From the NCBI RefSeq assembly GCF_009870125.1, contig NC_046683.1:19167001-19231000 (forward strand): DNA of 64,000 bases. The letters run 5' to 3'. Positions within the stretch are counted from its first letter, which is position 1, and the number at the start of each line of letters is the position of its first letter. Positions 40,415 through 60,138 of this stretch are shown here, in pieces. This DNA is from Drosophila pseudoobscura. Taxonomy: Eukaryota > Arthropoda > Insecta > Diptera > Drosophilidae. Under the pieces are notes generated by a model, which did no database searches, had not been told where the DNA came from, and saw only the letters and a program-made list of their open reading frames with translations. The position numbers were made by a program, and so were the translations under genes.

Positions 40415-42043
40415 ATGCCTTGTTGGGTGCTGCTGTTGGTGGGCCTGGGACTGCTACTGCTCCTTCAGAAGTGGGCGTTGCTGCGCCTGGGCAGCAGCCT
40501 GCCCGGACCTTGGGCTTTTCCGCTGCTGGGCAACGCCCAAATGGTGGGCAAGTTGCGGCCCGAGTGTGAGTACAAATAGCAACCGAGCTTAGACACGGAG
40601 GAAGGTCTCATCGTCAGCTGTGGGTCTGCAGTCATCTTTCTGGTCTTTACAGAGCTACGCGACCGCTTTGGCGCAACCTACCGTTTGTGGCTGGGGCCGC
40701 AGCTGTGGGTGTTCCTGCACACAGCAGAGGAGACGCGCGAGGCGCTACACGATCCCACCCTGCGCAAGGCCAAGACATTCCTCCAGCTGGAGCCGCTCAT
40801 CGGTAACGGTCTTCTAATAAGCCATGGCTCCCACTGGACGCAGCAGCGGCGGCTCCTCACTCCCGCCTTTCGGCCGACCCTTCTTCGAAGCTTTGCCCCC
40901 AGTGTGGCCAAGCATGCGGATCGTTTGATCCAGCGGCTCGAGGAGACCCGCGGCTCCTTCCTCGAGGTCACAGATCCCCTTTTTGCCTGTCTGCTGGACG
41001 CTATCGTGGGTAAGTATTTTCTGCCCCGTTGTGAAAGCATCTCAAGTCATACTTCCTTAGACACCTCCATGGGCGAGCAGCTGGAGACGCAGTCTGTGGC
41101 GCACTCTCCCATCATCAAAGCCTTCCACCGCAGCAGCCAACTGCTGTTCAAGCGCATGATTAATCCCCTGCTGGCCTCCGACTGGGTCTTTAAGCAAACC
41201 CGGCTGTGGCGAGAGCTGAGCGAGCAGCTTCAGGTTATCCACACGCTGATGGATTCGTTGATTGATCGGCGCTCCGCACAGCTCCAGCAACAAGGGAATG
41301 AGCCCCGCAAGGCGCTCAACCTGCTGGACACGCTCCTTTTGGCCAATATCGACGGTGAGCCCTTGAGTCGAAAAGAGATACGCGACGAGATCAACACTTT
41401 TGTATTTGCGGTAGGTTAAGGCAGCTCCATCTTCACGGGCTTCCATCTGATAATCCTGTCCTAATTGCAGGGCGTGGACACAACAACGGCGGCCATGTCC
41501 TTTGTCCTGTATGCGCTGGCCATGAATCCAGAGGCACAGGACAGATTGCAGGAGGAGTTGCGGCAGCTGCCGCCAGGTATATCAATCGATCTGGATACTC
41601 TCAATGAGCTTCCCTATCTGGATGCCCTGCTCAAGGAGGTGCTGCGCCTGTACACGATCGTGCCCACTACCGGACGCCAGACCACACGCTCCACCGTCAT
41701 CGGGGGGCGTACGTACTGCGCTGGGGTTACTCTCTGGATCAACATGTACGGCCTGGCCCACGATGCTAGCTACTTTCCCGATCCATACGTCTTCAAGCCG
41801 GAGCGCTGGATGCAGGAGACTGAGCTGCAGGCGGAGGTGCCCTTCAGCTACATCCCATTCTCGGGCGGTCCCCACGTCTGCATCGGGCGTCGTTACGCGC
41901 TTCTTCTGATGAAACTGCTCACGGCTCGAATAGCGAGAGCCTTCCAGTTGGAGTTACGTCCGGGACAACCTGAGCTGACGCTGCAGGCCCAGATGGTGCT
42001 CAAGACCCGTGAGGGCATCCACTTGGCATTTACAAAACGCTAA
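40415..42043 (+). CDS. Cyp4ae1: Cytochrome P450, CYP4 clan (Cyp4ae1-like), 483 aa
   Basis: Exons: 40,415-40,565, 40,632-41,009, 41,061-41,410 and 41,471-42,043; all introns are 50-66 bp with GT/AG ends and the joined frame is open. It is a membrane-anchored haem mono-oxygenase of the endoplasmic reticulum. A hydrophobic N-terminal anchor ([14 protein letters not shown]) precedes the Pro-rich hinge [12 protein letters not shown]. The I-helix oxygen motif spans an intron junction (A/GVDTTTAA), the K-helix ExxR is KEVLRLY, PERW follows, and the haem loop is [11 protein letters not shown]. All key residues are present. The choice of Cyp4ae1 rests on remembered resemblance ([14 protein letters not shown], then DTSMG) and should be held loosely; CYP4 clan is firm. 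An Inr-like TCAGTT lies at 40,347. Confidence 0.85.
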
Positions 42044-42225
42044 ACAGCTAACGGAGTCAGCCTTTGACGAACGGCTGTCGTGTTTGATTTTGTAGCATAT
42101 TCCAGTTGAAGGTTCAGTTTTGTAGGCAATACACATATCCATACGTTGCTATATTTGGTTTTTTTTTGTTTGTTTAGTTTTCACACGCGTTTGTACCACT
42201 CGCCGCATCCTCTAGACCTCGCAAC

Positions 42226-43278
42226 ATGCTTTTGAAGCAGTGCCGGACCGAGCGAAACTTCCTTCTCGAGAACCGACTGATGGTGCGCTACCCACTGGCC
42301 GTCCGCGTGGATCAGTCGTCTGTCAGACAACCTTTGAAGTACCACAACTACGAGATGCCCACAGCGGCTTCGCTGGCCAGGCGCTCGAGTCCCGCAGGTC
42401 CAGTGGTCCAGCGGTCCAAGCGGACGGCGCGTCCTCGCAGATCCACAGCCTCTTCCAACGCCTCTTCGGAGAAACAGATCCAGACAGACGACATATGCGA
42501 CGAGATGTTTCTCAGCGCAGCGCTGCTCAAGTGTTCCGAGCACGGGCAGTCGAGAGCCACGCAGAGTGAGGGCGACGAGTGCAGCCCACCTCTGGGCCTG
42601 AAACACATCGCCGGTGGGAGTCTTCGACGCACCACATCCAACTTCGAACTGGGCAGAGTGGCCGAGCAACGCGATGCCTACCAGTCCGGTAATCTGTACA
42701 CACTGCACCGACTGTTAGGCGGCGTTGCCGGCACTGTGCCCGGCTCTGAACTGGACCAGATGGATGACAGCTGGACAATAAATCAGATGTCCCGGACTCC
42801 CCGCGACAATGGTGGGGACAGTTCATCCATTAGCTCAAGTCGCTCATCTCGGACGAGCTCGCCGCAGGTACGCCAGGTGGCCATACCGGAAATCACAGAC
42901 GTCTATCAGGAGGATCCCCTCAGCGCACGCTCCCAGGTCTCCAAAATCAGTGGGCCGCCTTCTGCCGCTAGTCTTCCTTCAGAAGCAGAACACGAGTCGG
43001 ATAAGAACTTAGAGACAGAAGAAAAGCAGCAGTCGCAGCCGGAGCAGGAACATCGAATTCATCTGTCAGAGGCCCAGCGGACAGCCTTGATCGAAAAAGC
43101 CCGGATCCGTCGAAGCCTGCTAATCGCCGAGTGGAATCGCTTGCCCCTCTCTACGTTTACGCTTCGTGTGCGCAACCTGAAGCGGCAACTGGAGCAGAAG
43201 CTAGACATAGTGGACAAAGATCTGAGCGTTCTCTCCCAGCAGAGGGACAGCTCTGATTCATATCATAGGTTCTTCTAG
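42226..43278 (+). CDS. Uncharacterised single-exon protein (350 aa)
   Basis: ATG at 42,226 opens an intact frame 182 bp after the P450 stop. The protein is polar and largely disordered: Ser/Arg-rich segments, acidic and Gln/Glu-rich stretches. The last 90 residues look structured, with two helices around EAQRTALIEKARIRRSLLI and RVRNLKRQLEQKLDIVDKDL. That pair recalls the enkurin-type C-terminal domain of sperm-flagellum adaptor proteins, but the similarity is weak and I do not assign it. An AATAAA polyadenylation signal is at about 43,310. The conserved-looking start (LLKQCRTERNFLLENRLMV) and compact flanks argue for a real gene, perhaps testis-expressed. Confidence 0.7.
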   Translation: MLLKQCRTERNFLLENRLMVRYPLAVRVDQSSVRQPLKYHNYEMPTAASLARRSSPAGPVVQRSKRTARPRRSTASSNASSEKQIQTDDICDEMFLSAALLKCSEHGQSRATQSEGDECSPPLGLKHIAGGSLRRTTSNFELGRVAEQRDAYQSGNLYTLHRLLGGVAGTVPGSELDQMDDSWTINQMSRTPRDNGGDSSSISSSRSSRTSSPQVRQVAIPEITDVYQEDPLSARSQVSKISGPPSAASLPSEAEHESDKNLETEEKQQSQPEQEHRIHLSEAQRTALIEKARIRRSLLIAEWNRLPLSTFTLRVRNLKRQLEQKLDIVDKDLSVLSQQRDSSDSYHRFF

Positions 43279-43597
43279 TAAAAGAAGTCTGAAAAAATTA
43301 TAACGCATTAAATAAATACTTGAACACATTTGCAACTAAACGAAAAATACAAACTTGTTTTTAATCTGCATATCAGACGATTTTCCAGTTTGGTCCACTC
43401 ACTCATCTCTAGGTGCCTGCAAGGCGCGCCCGTGTGCACAATATGTGCTGTTATTGCACCAGAAACTATTTTGGCAAGATAAATTAAGCATAGATCTATG
43501 AAATATTTATTAAAACCGAATAATAGTTATTTTCAGCAAAGCAAACACGCAATCTGAAATCCGATAGTAATCAGATATCGATCGCAAGAAATAGTAA

Positions 43598-43605
43598 TAT
43601 CGATA
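43598..43605. promoter_or_regulatory. DRE motif (TATCGATA) upstream of the GPATCH2-like gene
   Basis: The palindrome TATCGATA is the binding site of DREF, common in broadly expressed fly promoters. A related GATATCGATCG lies about 30 bp before it. It is about 225 bp upstream of the GPATCH2-like ATG, in the 550-bp gap between two genes. Confidence 0.6.
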
Positions 43606-43828
43606 GCGACTATCCCATGTAGTGTTCGCCAGGGATGGCATAAGTAAATTTAATTCGGCTATCGCATAGTTAACAGCGACTGTTAACTAACATGCATGTT
43701 GCATTTAGAGAGCTGCTGGGCCAAAGGTTTGCATTTTTATTGTTTCCGCGCACGTGCAATAATATATAAATGAAACACAATTGAATACGGGAAACCAAGG
43801 CGTGCAGGCTCAACTGCAGACGGCGCAA

Positions 43829-46282
43829 ATGGATCAATTCTCGCACGACTTGACGCTGGCCCTGGAGGAGACCTCGCTCATGGACAGGGCGTGCGGCGTT
43901 GGTAGGTGGGGTTCACGTCGCAGAACCCGATCAACGGGTAATTTGCGTAAGTAGTGCACACGCATCGTGCTCCAGTTGAAGCCACACCTATCTCTGCTCC
44001 TCCCCGCAGCTTGTGCCCCTCAACCCACAGAGGACTCGTCGAGCAGCCCCACGGACACACCGAATGCCCACGGACATGGACATGGGCATGGACATAGCCA
44101 CGGACACGGTCACGGGCATGCACAACATCACCACCAACACCCAAGTGCTAACGCAGATGGACTGGACCTGAAGCTGGCGGCCAGCGACTCGGATGACAAG
44201 GCAGGGGCTATGCTCCCGCTACGCCTCCCACTGCCATGCAAGACCCTGAACGCCGCGGCCGCCGTACGCATGGGCGTGGGGGCGCTCGAGTCGGACTCGC
44301 TCAACGAGACAAACTTCAGTCCAGCCCGGTAAGCCTTCGACGAAGGCGAGCTACTAAAAATAGTAAGCTAATCGAATACCCTTCCTCCTTCCCTCCCTCC
44401 ACAGTTTCTACAAGCCCAATTCGCGACGCAAACGAAAAATAAAGCGCATGTCCATGGAGTTTGAGTTCAGCAAGGACACGCACCCAGCCGCCTCTCCGCA
44501 CAGCTTCACGGAGTCACCCCTGCAGCCGGGAATGTTGGGCGGCGCATGCAGCGGCTTGGCATTGGCCTCGACGGGGACGGTTCGCAAACGCCTGCTAAAG
44601 GCGGACGCCGGCAATCGGTCGAATTTCTTTTTCTGTGGCAAGCGCAAGCGCTCCAATCGCGACCGCTACAATGAACAGGAGCCGGGTGCGGGCTCAAGCA
44701 TCGGTTGCAGCAATAAGCTGCACTCTTCTAGCATGCCGCGCTACACCCACATGGAGGAATACCAGCGGATGCGACCGCGCAGCTACTCGTCCACCTCCAA
44801 GCCGCACAGCGACCGCCTGTTGCCCCTCAACAAAGGACTGCTTTCGAAGATAAATCGCATGGCGCAACAAACACAAAAGACTGACAATGCTGATGCCGAC
44901 GCCACGAAGACCGGCCAGTCCGCTACAGGCCAGAAGCTACAGCCAGAGGAACTGGCCAAAAGCAGGTCTTCAACGGCCCGCGGAGAGCGCCAAACTGCTC
45001 CCCCAGCACCAGTTGACGCCGCTGCATCCGTACTCACCGTCACCGACATCCTGGGCAGCTTCAGTATGGACACCATAGTGCCCGTCACCGACATCGAGGC
45101 TCTCCTGAGCACACCCGCAAAGGTGCCACAGGTGCCGCGCCAGCAAAAGAGTCACAGCCAGAGCAACAGCGCCTCCAAGACCCATCGCCGCCGCCGTTTC
45201 TGCCAGACACCGCAGCCTCTGCAGGCGCAGTCCATGGACATCAGCGAGCTGTACGACTTCCTCAGCTCGAGCTCACTGAGCACCTCATCGGACAGCGAGG
45301 ATGGCGGCCATCGGCGGCACGACACGGGTCGTGAGGGCGACGACGAGCTAACCGATTGGCCGGGCAACGAGTTTGGGCCCGGGGGTAAGTATGATCCCAA
45401 GCGGAAGCTAACCAAGAAGTCGCTGCTTTCGCAAATACGCTCGGACGATACCATTGGCGAGGACGACACCCTTATGTCGGGAACGGAGACCACTGTGACC
45501 CAGCTGGCCACAGAGAGCGCTCCTCAGACCCAGACGCCCTGGCTGCCAGATGCACTGCAGGATCTGTCCCGCTTCCAGTCCGCCCCAGCTTCGGAGCCAA
45601 TTGAGATCCAGGGGGGGGCCAGTGGCTATCGGAGCGCAGCGGGCTTCGTCGACGTCAATCTCTGCCTGGATATGGACATCAATGTGGACACCGTGCCGGC
45701 GCCGAAGCAAATCGAGAGCGAGATGTCCGGCGAGACGTCAAACCCATTCCTCTCCTCCTCGCCGCCCGGTCAAGTGCAGGAGGTGCGCGAAATCCTCGCC
45801 GGCTGCCGTCGCATCAATGGCGACCGGCCCGGCTTCAGCATTAAGCTAAGTGTGAACGAGCGGCTCGCTCGCTTTCTACAGGATCCGCGTCAGACCCAGA
45901 TCCGTCTGCCCGATATGGAGATCAACGAGGCCGACAGCCTCTACAATTTGGCCAATCTTTACTCCCTCACGATGGTGGTGGAGCACGGCTGCACAGTGCT
46001 TACGAAGACAGGGTGAGTGACATTCCTGGCCTTCCAGCGCTCCTCAATTTTTGGTTCCACTAAATTGTTGCATTTGTCTTCCCACACCACAGGAATACCA
46101 CACAGTCGGTCAGCGTGGATCATCCTCAACAGCGTGGCCTGCCGCAGCATCCGGATCTCTTTAGCGACTTTAAACGCCGCTGTTATGGGGACGGTGAGGG
46201 TGGGGGAGAAGGCGAGGGCGAGAGGGAGAGGCAGAACGAAACTCCTGGCCTGCCAGGTGCCAAAGAAATGGACAACAAATGA
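43829..46282 (+). CDS. GPATCH2/GPATCH2L-family protein (744 aa)
   Basis: Exons: 43,829-43,946, 44,010-44,328, 44,405-46,012 and 46,093-46,282; phases agree and the sum is 2,235 nt. The start MDQFSHDLTLALEETSLMDR matches the N-terminus of vertebrate GPATCH2 and GPATCH2L, as do a basic motif FYKPNSRRKRKIKRMSMEF and the acidic GREGDDELTDWPGNEF. The C-terminal part (SVNERLARFLQDPRQTQIRL to LYSLTMVVEHGCTVLTK) looks like an R3H-type nucleic-acid-binding domain. No G-patch glycine motif is seen. Vertebrate members are nuclear proteins linked to RNA splicing factors. Odd features are a His/Gly tract (HGHGHGHGHSHGHGHGH, residues about 60-77) and a Glu/Gly tail. The fly symbol is not given because I am unsure of it. 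Confidence 0.8.
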
Positions 46283-54662
<8,380 letters not shown>

Positions 54663-55857
54663 ATAGAAGGGAGATGGAAAATAGAAGTTGGAACTAAGAT
54701 GGAAATGAACTAATGGAGTCCGAACCAGGGCCACCTTTTTATTAAGCTCGCAATCGCAATTATGAATTATTTTATCCATATACGATATACACATACATAT
54801 AGATATACATATACATATACACCTACGTATACATATACAAATACGGATATACAAGCATCGATCGCTGGAGTAGGCAAGGTCTAGGTCTAGGTCTGGGATG
54901 GAGCTCTAACTATATTTGTCGGATGGAAGCCAATCGAACCGAACCGAACCGAACCATTGCCGTACGAGTAATATTGGAAGAATAATTTAGTTGTGTTACT
55001 AGCCCTAAGTAGTCCAAAAGTTTCGTACGCATACGCCGACATACATACATACATACATATACAGTATGTATATGTATATTGATAATAATAGCGTTAAGCT
55101 ATAGCTCTACTTATGATTATACTTACTACGAGCATACACTCGGAATAGCCCCGCCCTCCGTTCTCCCATTGGACCGACTACTCCGGGACAGCATTTTGGG
55201 TAAAAGTCTTGAGAAGGGTTCCCGCGGAGTTGAGCTGGGAGTGGGAATCGATGTTAGTCGATGCGATGAGAGAGCTGGAGAAGAACAACTACATATATCA
55301 ATTATTCGAAGCATTTATTGGGGCTATAGATACGTACATATGTCTGTATACGGATATATGTTTATATCTCTATGTATTGGTACAATAATTAGCGACAAGC
55401 AACAACTAAAACCAAAACCAAACATCGATTGTTCTTAAACATGGAATTCAAATGTAAACCAGATATTAAAGTTATTTGGTATAAAATGCAATTTTACTTC
55501 TGGAGTTCCTATATTATCAGATGTACATTTATAGATAGATGTATATAAAGATATAGATATCTTTATATATACATATTTATATAGATATATGTAGATGGGT
55601 GATCTGTGTGGAAGGAAGGATCGAATCGGATCGGATCGCATCCGACCTGGTCGTACGACTAGAAATGGTGACAATTGTGAACCTTTTGAGTGATCCAAAG
55701 ACCAATATATCAATACTGGTACACGCATATGAATATACTTAAGAGCTGATACAGTGTACAGTGACCGGCTCTCCTCACCTACAACTTACTTATTCCTTTG
55801 TTTTGATCTGCTTTGTGATCTGCTACGTTCCTTTTCGGCAATCAGAGCCAAAGAGAA
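54663..55857. other. Convergent 3' regions of Sik2 and the GPCR gene
   Basis: No coding frame is supported. The interval holds the Sik2 3' UTR on the plus strand and the GPCR 3' UTR on the minus strand. It has ATACATAT-type simple repeats (54,780-54,850, 55,040-55,075, 55,550-55,590) and a GAACCGAACC run near 54,937. Confidence 0.55.
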
Positions 55858-57644
55858 TCACGTTTTGATCTGGCGATTCGAAGCTGACTCCTGTAGCTTT
55901 TTCTTGGCATTGGCATTGGCATTGGCGTTAGCATTGTTCCGCTGCTGGTGCGGATCGGGAGAGCCATGACAGCGCAGCAGATTCCAGTAGGCGCGTCGGT
56001 ACTCGGAGCTCATGAGCACGTAGATGAGTGGATTGATGCAGGTGGTCAGGTAAATGAGCAGATAGCCGGCTATATTGAACACGTGCACCTCGGTGGCACT
56101 CTTCCAGATCTTGGCCACCGTGATGGGTAGGTAGCAGATCACGAACCACACGAAGATCACCAGTATCATCTTGAGCAGGCGCCGATCCTTGACGCTCATT
56201 CGGCCCGGGTAGATGGACGAGGCATTCGACGTGTTCCCCATAGACACGTAGTGGGATTTCCTGGGACTGAAGCGGGTGAAGGAAGTGCGCAGCGAGGTGG
56301 TAATGGGATTGGCGTTGGGAACGGGACTTGCGTTGGCGTTTTTCCTGTGGGATCAATAGAAAGGAGTTAGATCTGTCAAGATTTCAAGAGGACAAGAGTG
56401 TAAGAGGTCTCTAGTACGTACGTGGAATTCTTGCTCTGCTCCAGCTGGGTCTGACTTCGCCCCAAGGCGCACAGCTCTTGTTTGTTCTTGTTTTTATCCC
56501 TCTCTTTGAGCACCACATTAGCATCGACCGGCAGCTGATGATCCTGATTCTTATCCAGATTTTTCTGATCCTTCTCCCTGTCCCGCTTTCCGATGCTGTA
56601 CGAGATGGGGAGACTCTCGGTGGAGGCATTATCATCGATATATGCTATATACTCGTCAACGACAAACGGTCGCAGGCCGTGTTCCGGGACCGTGTCCGAG
56701 ATGGATGTGCTCGCCTTTTCCCTATTTTCAACCGTCTTGGGCATGGTCAAGGATTGGGGTGCTGCTGCTGTGGTGGTGGCCGTCGGCTCGCAGGCATTGT
56801 TCTTGGCGGCGTTGCTGTTTCCGGCGCGGATGGCCGCCTGACGAACGAGCAGGAAGATACGGGCGTAGCAGATCACTATGCAGATGCAGGGCAGCATGAA
56901 AGCGGCGGTGAAGAGGAACTCCTTTGGCGAGCGGTCGTACTGGTCGTGCAGGATGGAGCACGAGCCAATGCTAGTGTCGAGGCCGAAGCGGCCCCAGACC
57001 CCGCGCCACGTGGGTATCATGATTGAGAAGGTCAACACCCAAGTGCCGGCCACCATCAAGGCCAGATAACGGCGCTGGTAGATCCTAAGCGGTAGAAATT
57101 GGATATCATTAAAATCACACATACTCGTAGCGGGGGATAGGCGGTCACTTCACCTGGGATAATGTCGTGGGTGGGCGATGATGATGTAGCGATTGATGGT
57201 GATCAGCGAGACGGAAAGCAGGGACACAGCCAGTAGGCCGTAGCGCAGCATAGGAAAGAGCCGGCAGAGCAGATCACTGTGCGTCCATGCCCGCTCCATG
57301 AAAGTGGAGGCGGCCAGGGGCAGGTTGAAGCACCCGAACAACAGATCCGAGCAGGACAGATTGATGATGAAGATGGCTGTGGAGTTGCGCGTCTGACGAC
57401 CCCGCGAGAGCGCCACGATGGTCAGCAGGTTGCCGGGCACGCCCACAATTATGAAAACGATGCAGGCCACCCAGGCGAAGGTCAGCAGCTCGTCGGAATA
57501 GCCCTGGAAGAGCTCGTTTCCGGCGGCGGCGGCGTCAACAGCGCCCTGCCCGCGCATGCCCGCATCCATTCCGTTTCCATTCAGTTCGAAGCTGTCCTGG
57601 CCCTTGTCCAGGACGCGAGAATGGCTCTCGAGGAGAGGGAACAT
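55858..57644 (-). CDS. Rhodopsin-like GPCR of the moody/Tre1 family
   Basis: Exons on the minus strand are 57,644-57,154, 57,084-56,422 and 56,344-55,858; junction phases agree. I chose ATG 57,644 (MFPLLESHS); the open frame to 57,653 has only a GTG. Seven membrane helices are visible: GNLLTIVAL in TM1, NLSCSDLLFG in TM2, then SLITINRYIIIAHP, where the usual DRY is NRY as in moody and Tre1. Later come WRGVWGRFGLD in the second outer loop, KMILVIFVWFVICYLPI in TM6 and NPLIYVLMS in TM7. The third inner loop is very long (about 190 residues) and the C-tail short. By resemblance it is the moody neighbour known in D. melanogaster as CG4313, but that is from memory. Ligand unknown. Confidence 0.85.
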
Positions 57645-59392
57645 GCTCCGCACTGATCTGATAGGGCCGTTTCGACAGTGACGCGCCCGTTCCTGCGCCG
57701 AATTTGTACTAAACTAAATTCTCCGCACCCATAGCCACTTCCACCATCCACCATCCACGGCCCCCACCCCCACACCAGCACCAACGATGGACCAGAGACG
57801 GATGGGTGGAGTGGAGTGGTGTCGGCAACAGCGGCGGGACGCAGAGGCAGCCAAGCGAATATTGGAAGCAAGAAGAGGAGGCTAATTTCGGAAGCCGATA
57901 CCTTAGATACCCTTTAGATACCACTTGCAGCTCCATTGCTCCATCCGTGGCTGCTCGGATGTTTGTATTCTTTCTACCTGAAAATCAAATGGAGAGTGAG
58001 CGAGAAAAAGGAACCGAAATTACGATTTCTGTTTCGTTCAGTCCTTTTTTTGGCAATTGATTCTGACCAACAGAATTATTGAATCGATTCGGTTGCCTGT
58101 TTATGCAGGGTTCTGGTATGTAATATAGACTCTGAGAACCCATATATTAACTAAATATCCGATTTTTTTTAATACAAACAGTGACATTTTGCAGAATTCA
58201 CTTTGATTTAAGCAATAGACGGCCTGTATTTAATCAAAAAGAAAATAAATATATCGAAATATAGTTAAATAAAATATTTCGATGTGTTAAATAATTATTC
58301 GTACATCAAAAATAAAAGTCGGTGCAAAGTTTTAGCTAGATTTAACCACAGAGATTTGATTGTTTTTGAAAGGAGATAGTCCGGATAGGAAGGACATGGC
58401 AGGGATAAAACCACCATGCGTCGCAAATAAATGATGAAAATCGTCATATCCTCTGAAAGGGTATAAAAAGCGCAAGAAAAGGCATGGTCGATGGCGTCAG
58501 GGGTACTGGGGGAACGGAACGGCAGCAGTCGAACTAGAAAAACTTTCGAAAAGGAAAACAAAAAGAACAGCAACAAATTTTTATTGTATACAACAATTGA
58601 CTTCATCATCGGGTAATTTGGTAATTTGGAAATTTGGTTTTTGGAATGGGCGCTTTGTTTACATTGTTCCTATTATTCTATTCCTGCTGTCTCTGTCTCG
58701 CTCTTGCCTTTCTTCTGCCGCCGCTGTTGCGTTTTCTGTTCCTTTCGCTCGCTCGTTCTCTCTGATTCTGATGGTTCGTGCTATTCGAACGAACAATTCT
58801 TGTTGCTCTTCTTTTTTGGAATTTCCAAATACTCAACTCAGGGCTGGGCGATCTCTTCGCCGCCTCAGCCGGATAACGGCCTTGCCAAGACGTGTCTGCC
58901 GTGTACTATTGCGCAGCCCTGGGACATTAAACGCACGCATTTTCCAAATTGAAAACTTTTCAATTCTTTTCCTCTACATACATATGTATGTACATATGTA
59001 TGTACATACATACATACATGTGTACACTTTCACTGGCAACTGGCAACAAGAACGCAACTTATGCAAAAATGTAAATGTACGCATGAAAAACGCTTACTTT
59101 TTTGTACACACAGTCATGTCTGCCTAAGTTGACAGTGCCCAATGCTTGGAATACAGGATTTAACTTTTGCAAAATACACATACATACACAAACAGTCATT
59201 AACTTTATCGAACAGTTTACTGTTTTTGTAAGATATTTTTCAATGAAATTTTTAATAAAAAACTATTTTTATCTGATACAGTAATCAATTTTCTAAACGA
59301 GTGGATACATTTTAAAGGCGTAGTTTTATTCTATTATTCTAAAAAATATTTAAACAAAAAAAGGTCTACAAATATTTCAAAACAAAAGAAAG
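57645..59392. other. Upstream region of the GPCR and intergenic DNA
   Basis: No gene is seen. 57,700-58,050 may hold 5' UTR of the GPCR. The stretch at 57,975-58,040 (AATGGAGAGTGAGCGAGAA to TTTCGTTCAGTCC) is similar to the reverse complement region at 54,235-54,345, so a small dispersed repeat may be shared. A TACA/TATG tetranucleotide run lies at 58,975-59,020. Frames at 58,597-59,127 lack any recognised domain. Confidence 0.5.
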
Positions 59393-60022
59393 GAACGGGA
59401 ACGTTGTCAGCCGCGGCAAGGGCCGCGGCTCTACACTTATACCCGACTCTGTCAGTATGTGTGATTTATGATTGATTTTACCAATACAAAACATGTTATT
59501 TACAATATATACATACATATGTATATCGCTATTCGTAAAGGGGTCGAACTGATTGGCTGGATAATGTGGAGAGGGAATCTTTTGCTCCCACTTGCCAGAG
59601 ATGGAAAAAACATAGCGAGAGCGAGATGAACCACAACCGCTAGTTATGTTCTAATGTTATGTTATTCTGACTATAAAAATGTTCCGATCTGATTCAGATT
59701 CAGCAATCTGCTAGCTTCTCATTATCGTACTCAATATTCCTGTGTTTTTTGTTCCTCGTTTTTTAAAAATTCTCTTTGTGGACGCGGCAAAATTTGGAAA
59801 CAAACTTGTGGTATCAGAGGAAACTTGTACACTCTGTCTCGTATAGTCTCTGAGAATAAAGCATTTATGGACATGGCTATATCGACTCGCCTATTGAGGC
59901 TGATCAAGAATGTATATTCTTTATGGGGCCGGATAGGCTTCCTCCTGGCTGTTACATACATATGTACATCCACATCCACCAAAAGCCTAATATACTCCCA
60001 TACAATTTGAGTACCGAGTACA
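59393..60022 (+). repeat. DINE-1/Helentron-like element, diverged short copy
   Basis: It starts with GGGAACGTTGTCAG and a GCCGCGGC palindromic stretch, like the start of 20,814-21,938, continues with TATACCCGACTCTGTCAGTATG, and ends with the core GAGGCTGATCAAGAATGTAT and a degraded ATCGGGTATAAAA-type end near 60,022. About half the length of the paired copies is missing. It is older than those. Confidence 0.7.
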
Positions 60023-60039
60023 AGATAACTTTGTATATA

Positions 60040-60138
60040 CAGTCAATGAAAAAAGTCAATATACAGCACCAATTTTGCAATATTTCGGGTTTTCGCAATG
60101 AAAATCAAAAAAGTTGGTATGCCATTATTTGAGGTCTT
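60040..60138. repeat. Solo left end of a Tc1-like element
   Basis: CAGTCAATGAAAAAAGTCAA opens a block of about 95 bp that matches the left end of the Tc1-like element at 17,736 with few changes, up to GGTATGCCATTATTT. It is preceded by TA. No transposase or right end follows, so it is a truncated copy beside the DINE-1 element. Confidence 0.75.

Noticed and set aside
40566-40652. P450 second exon starting at the nearer acceptor ACAG at 40,652
   Set aside because: It would create a TAG stop at the junction. The upstream acceptor CTGCAG at 40,631 restores the frame and adds [11 protein letters not shown].
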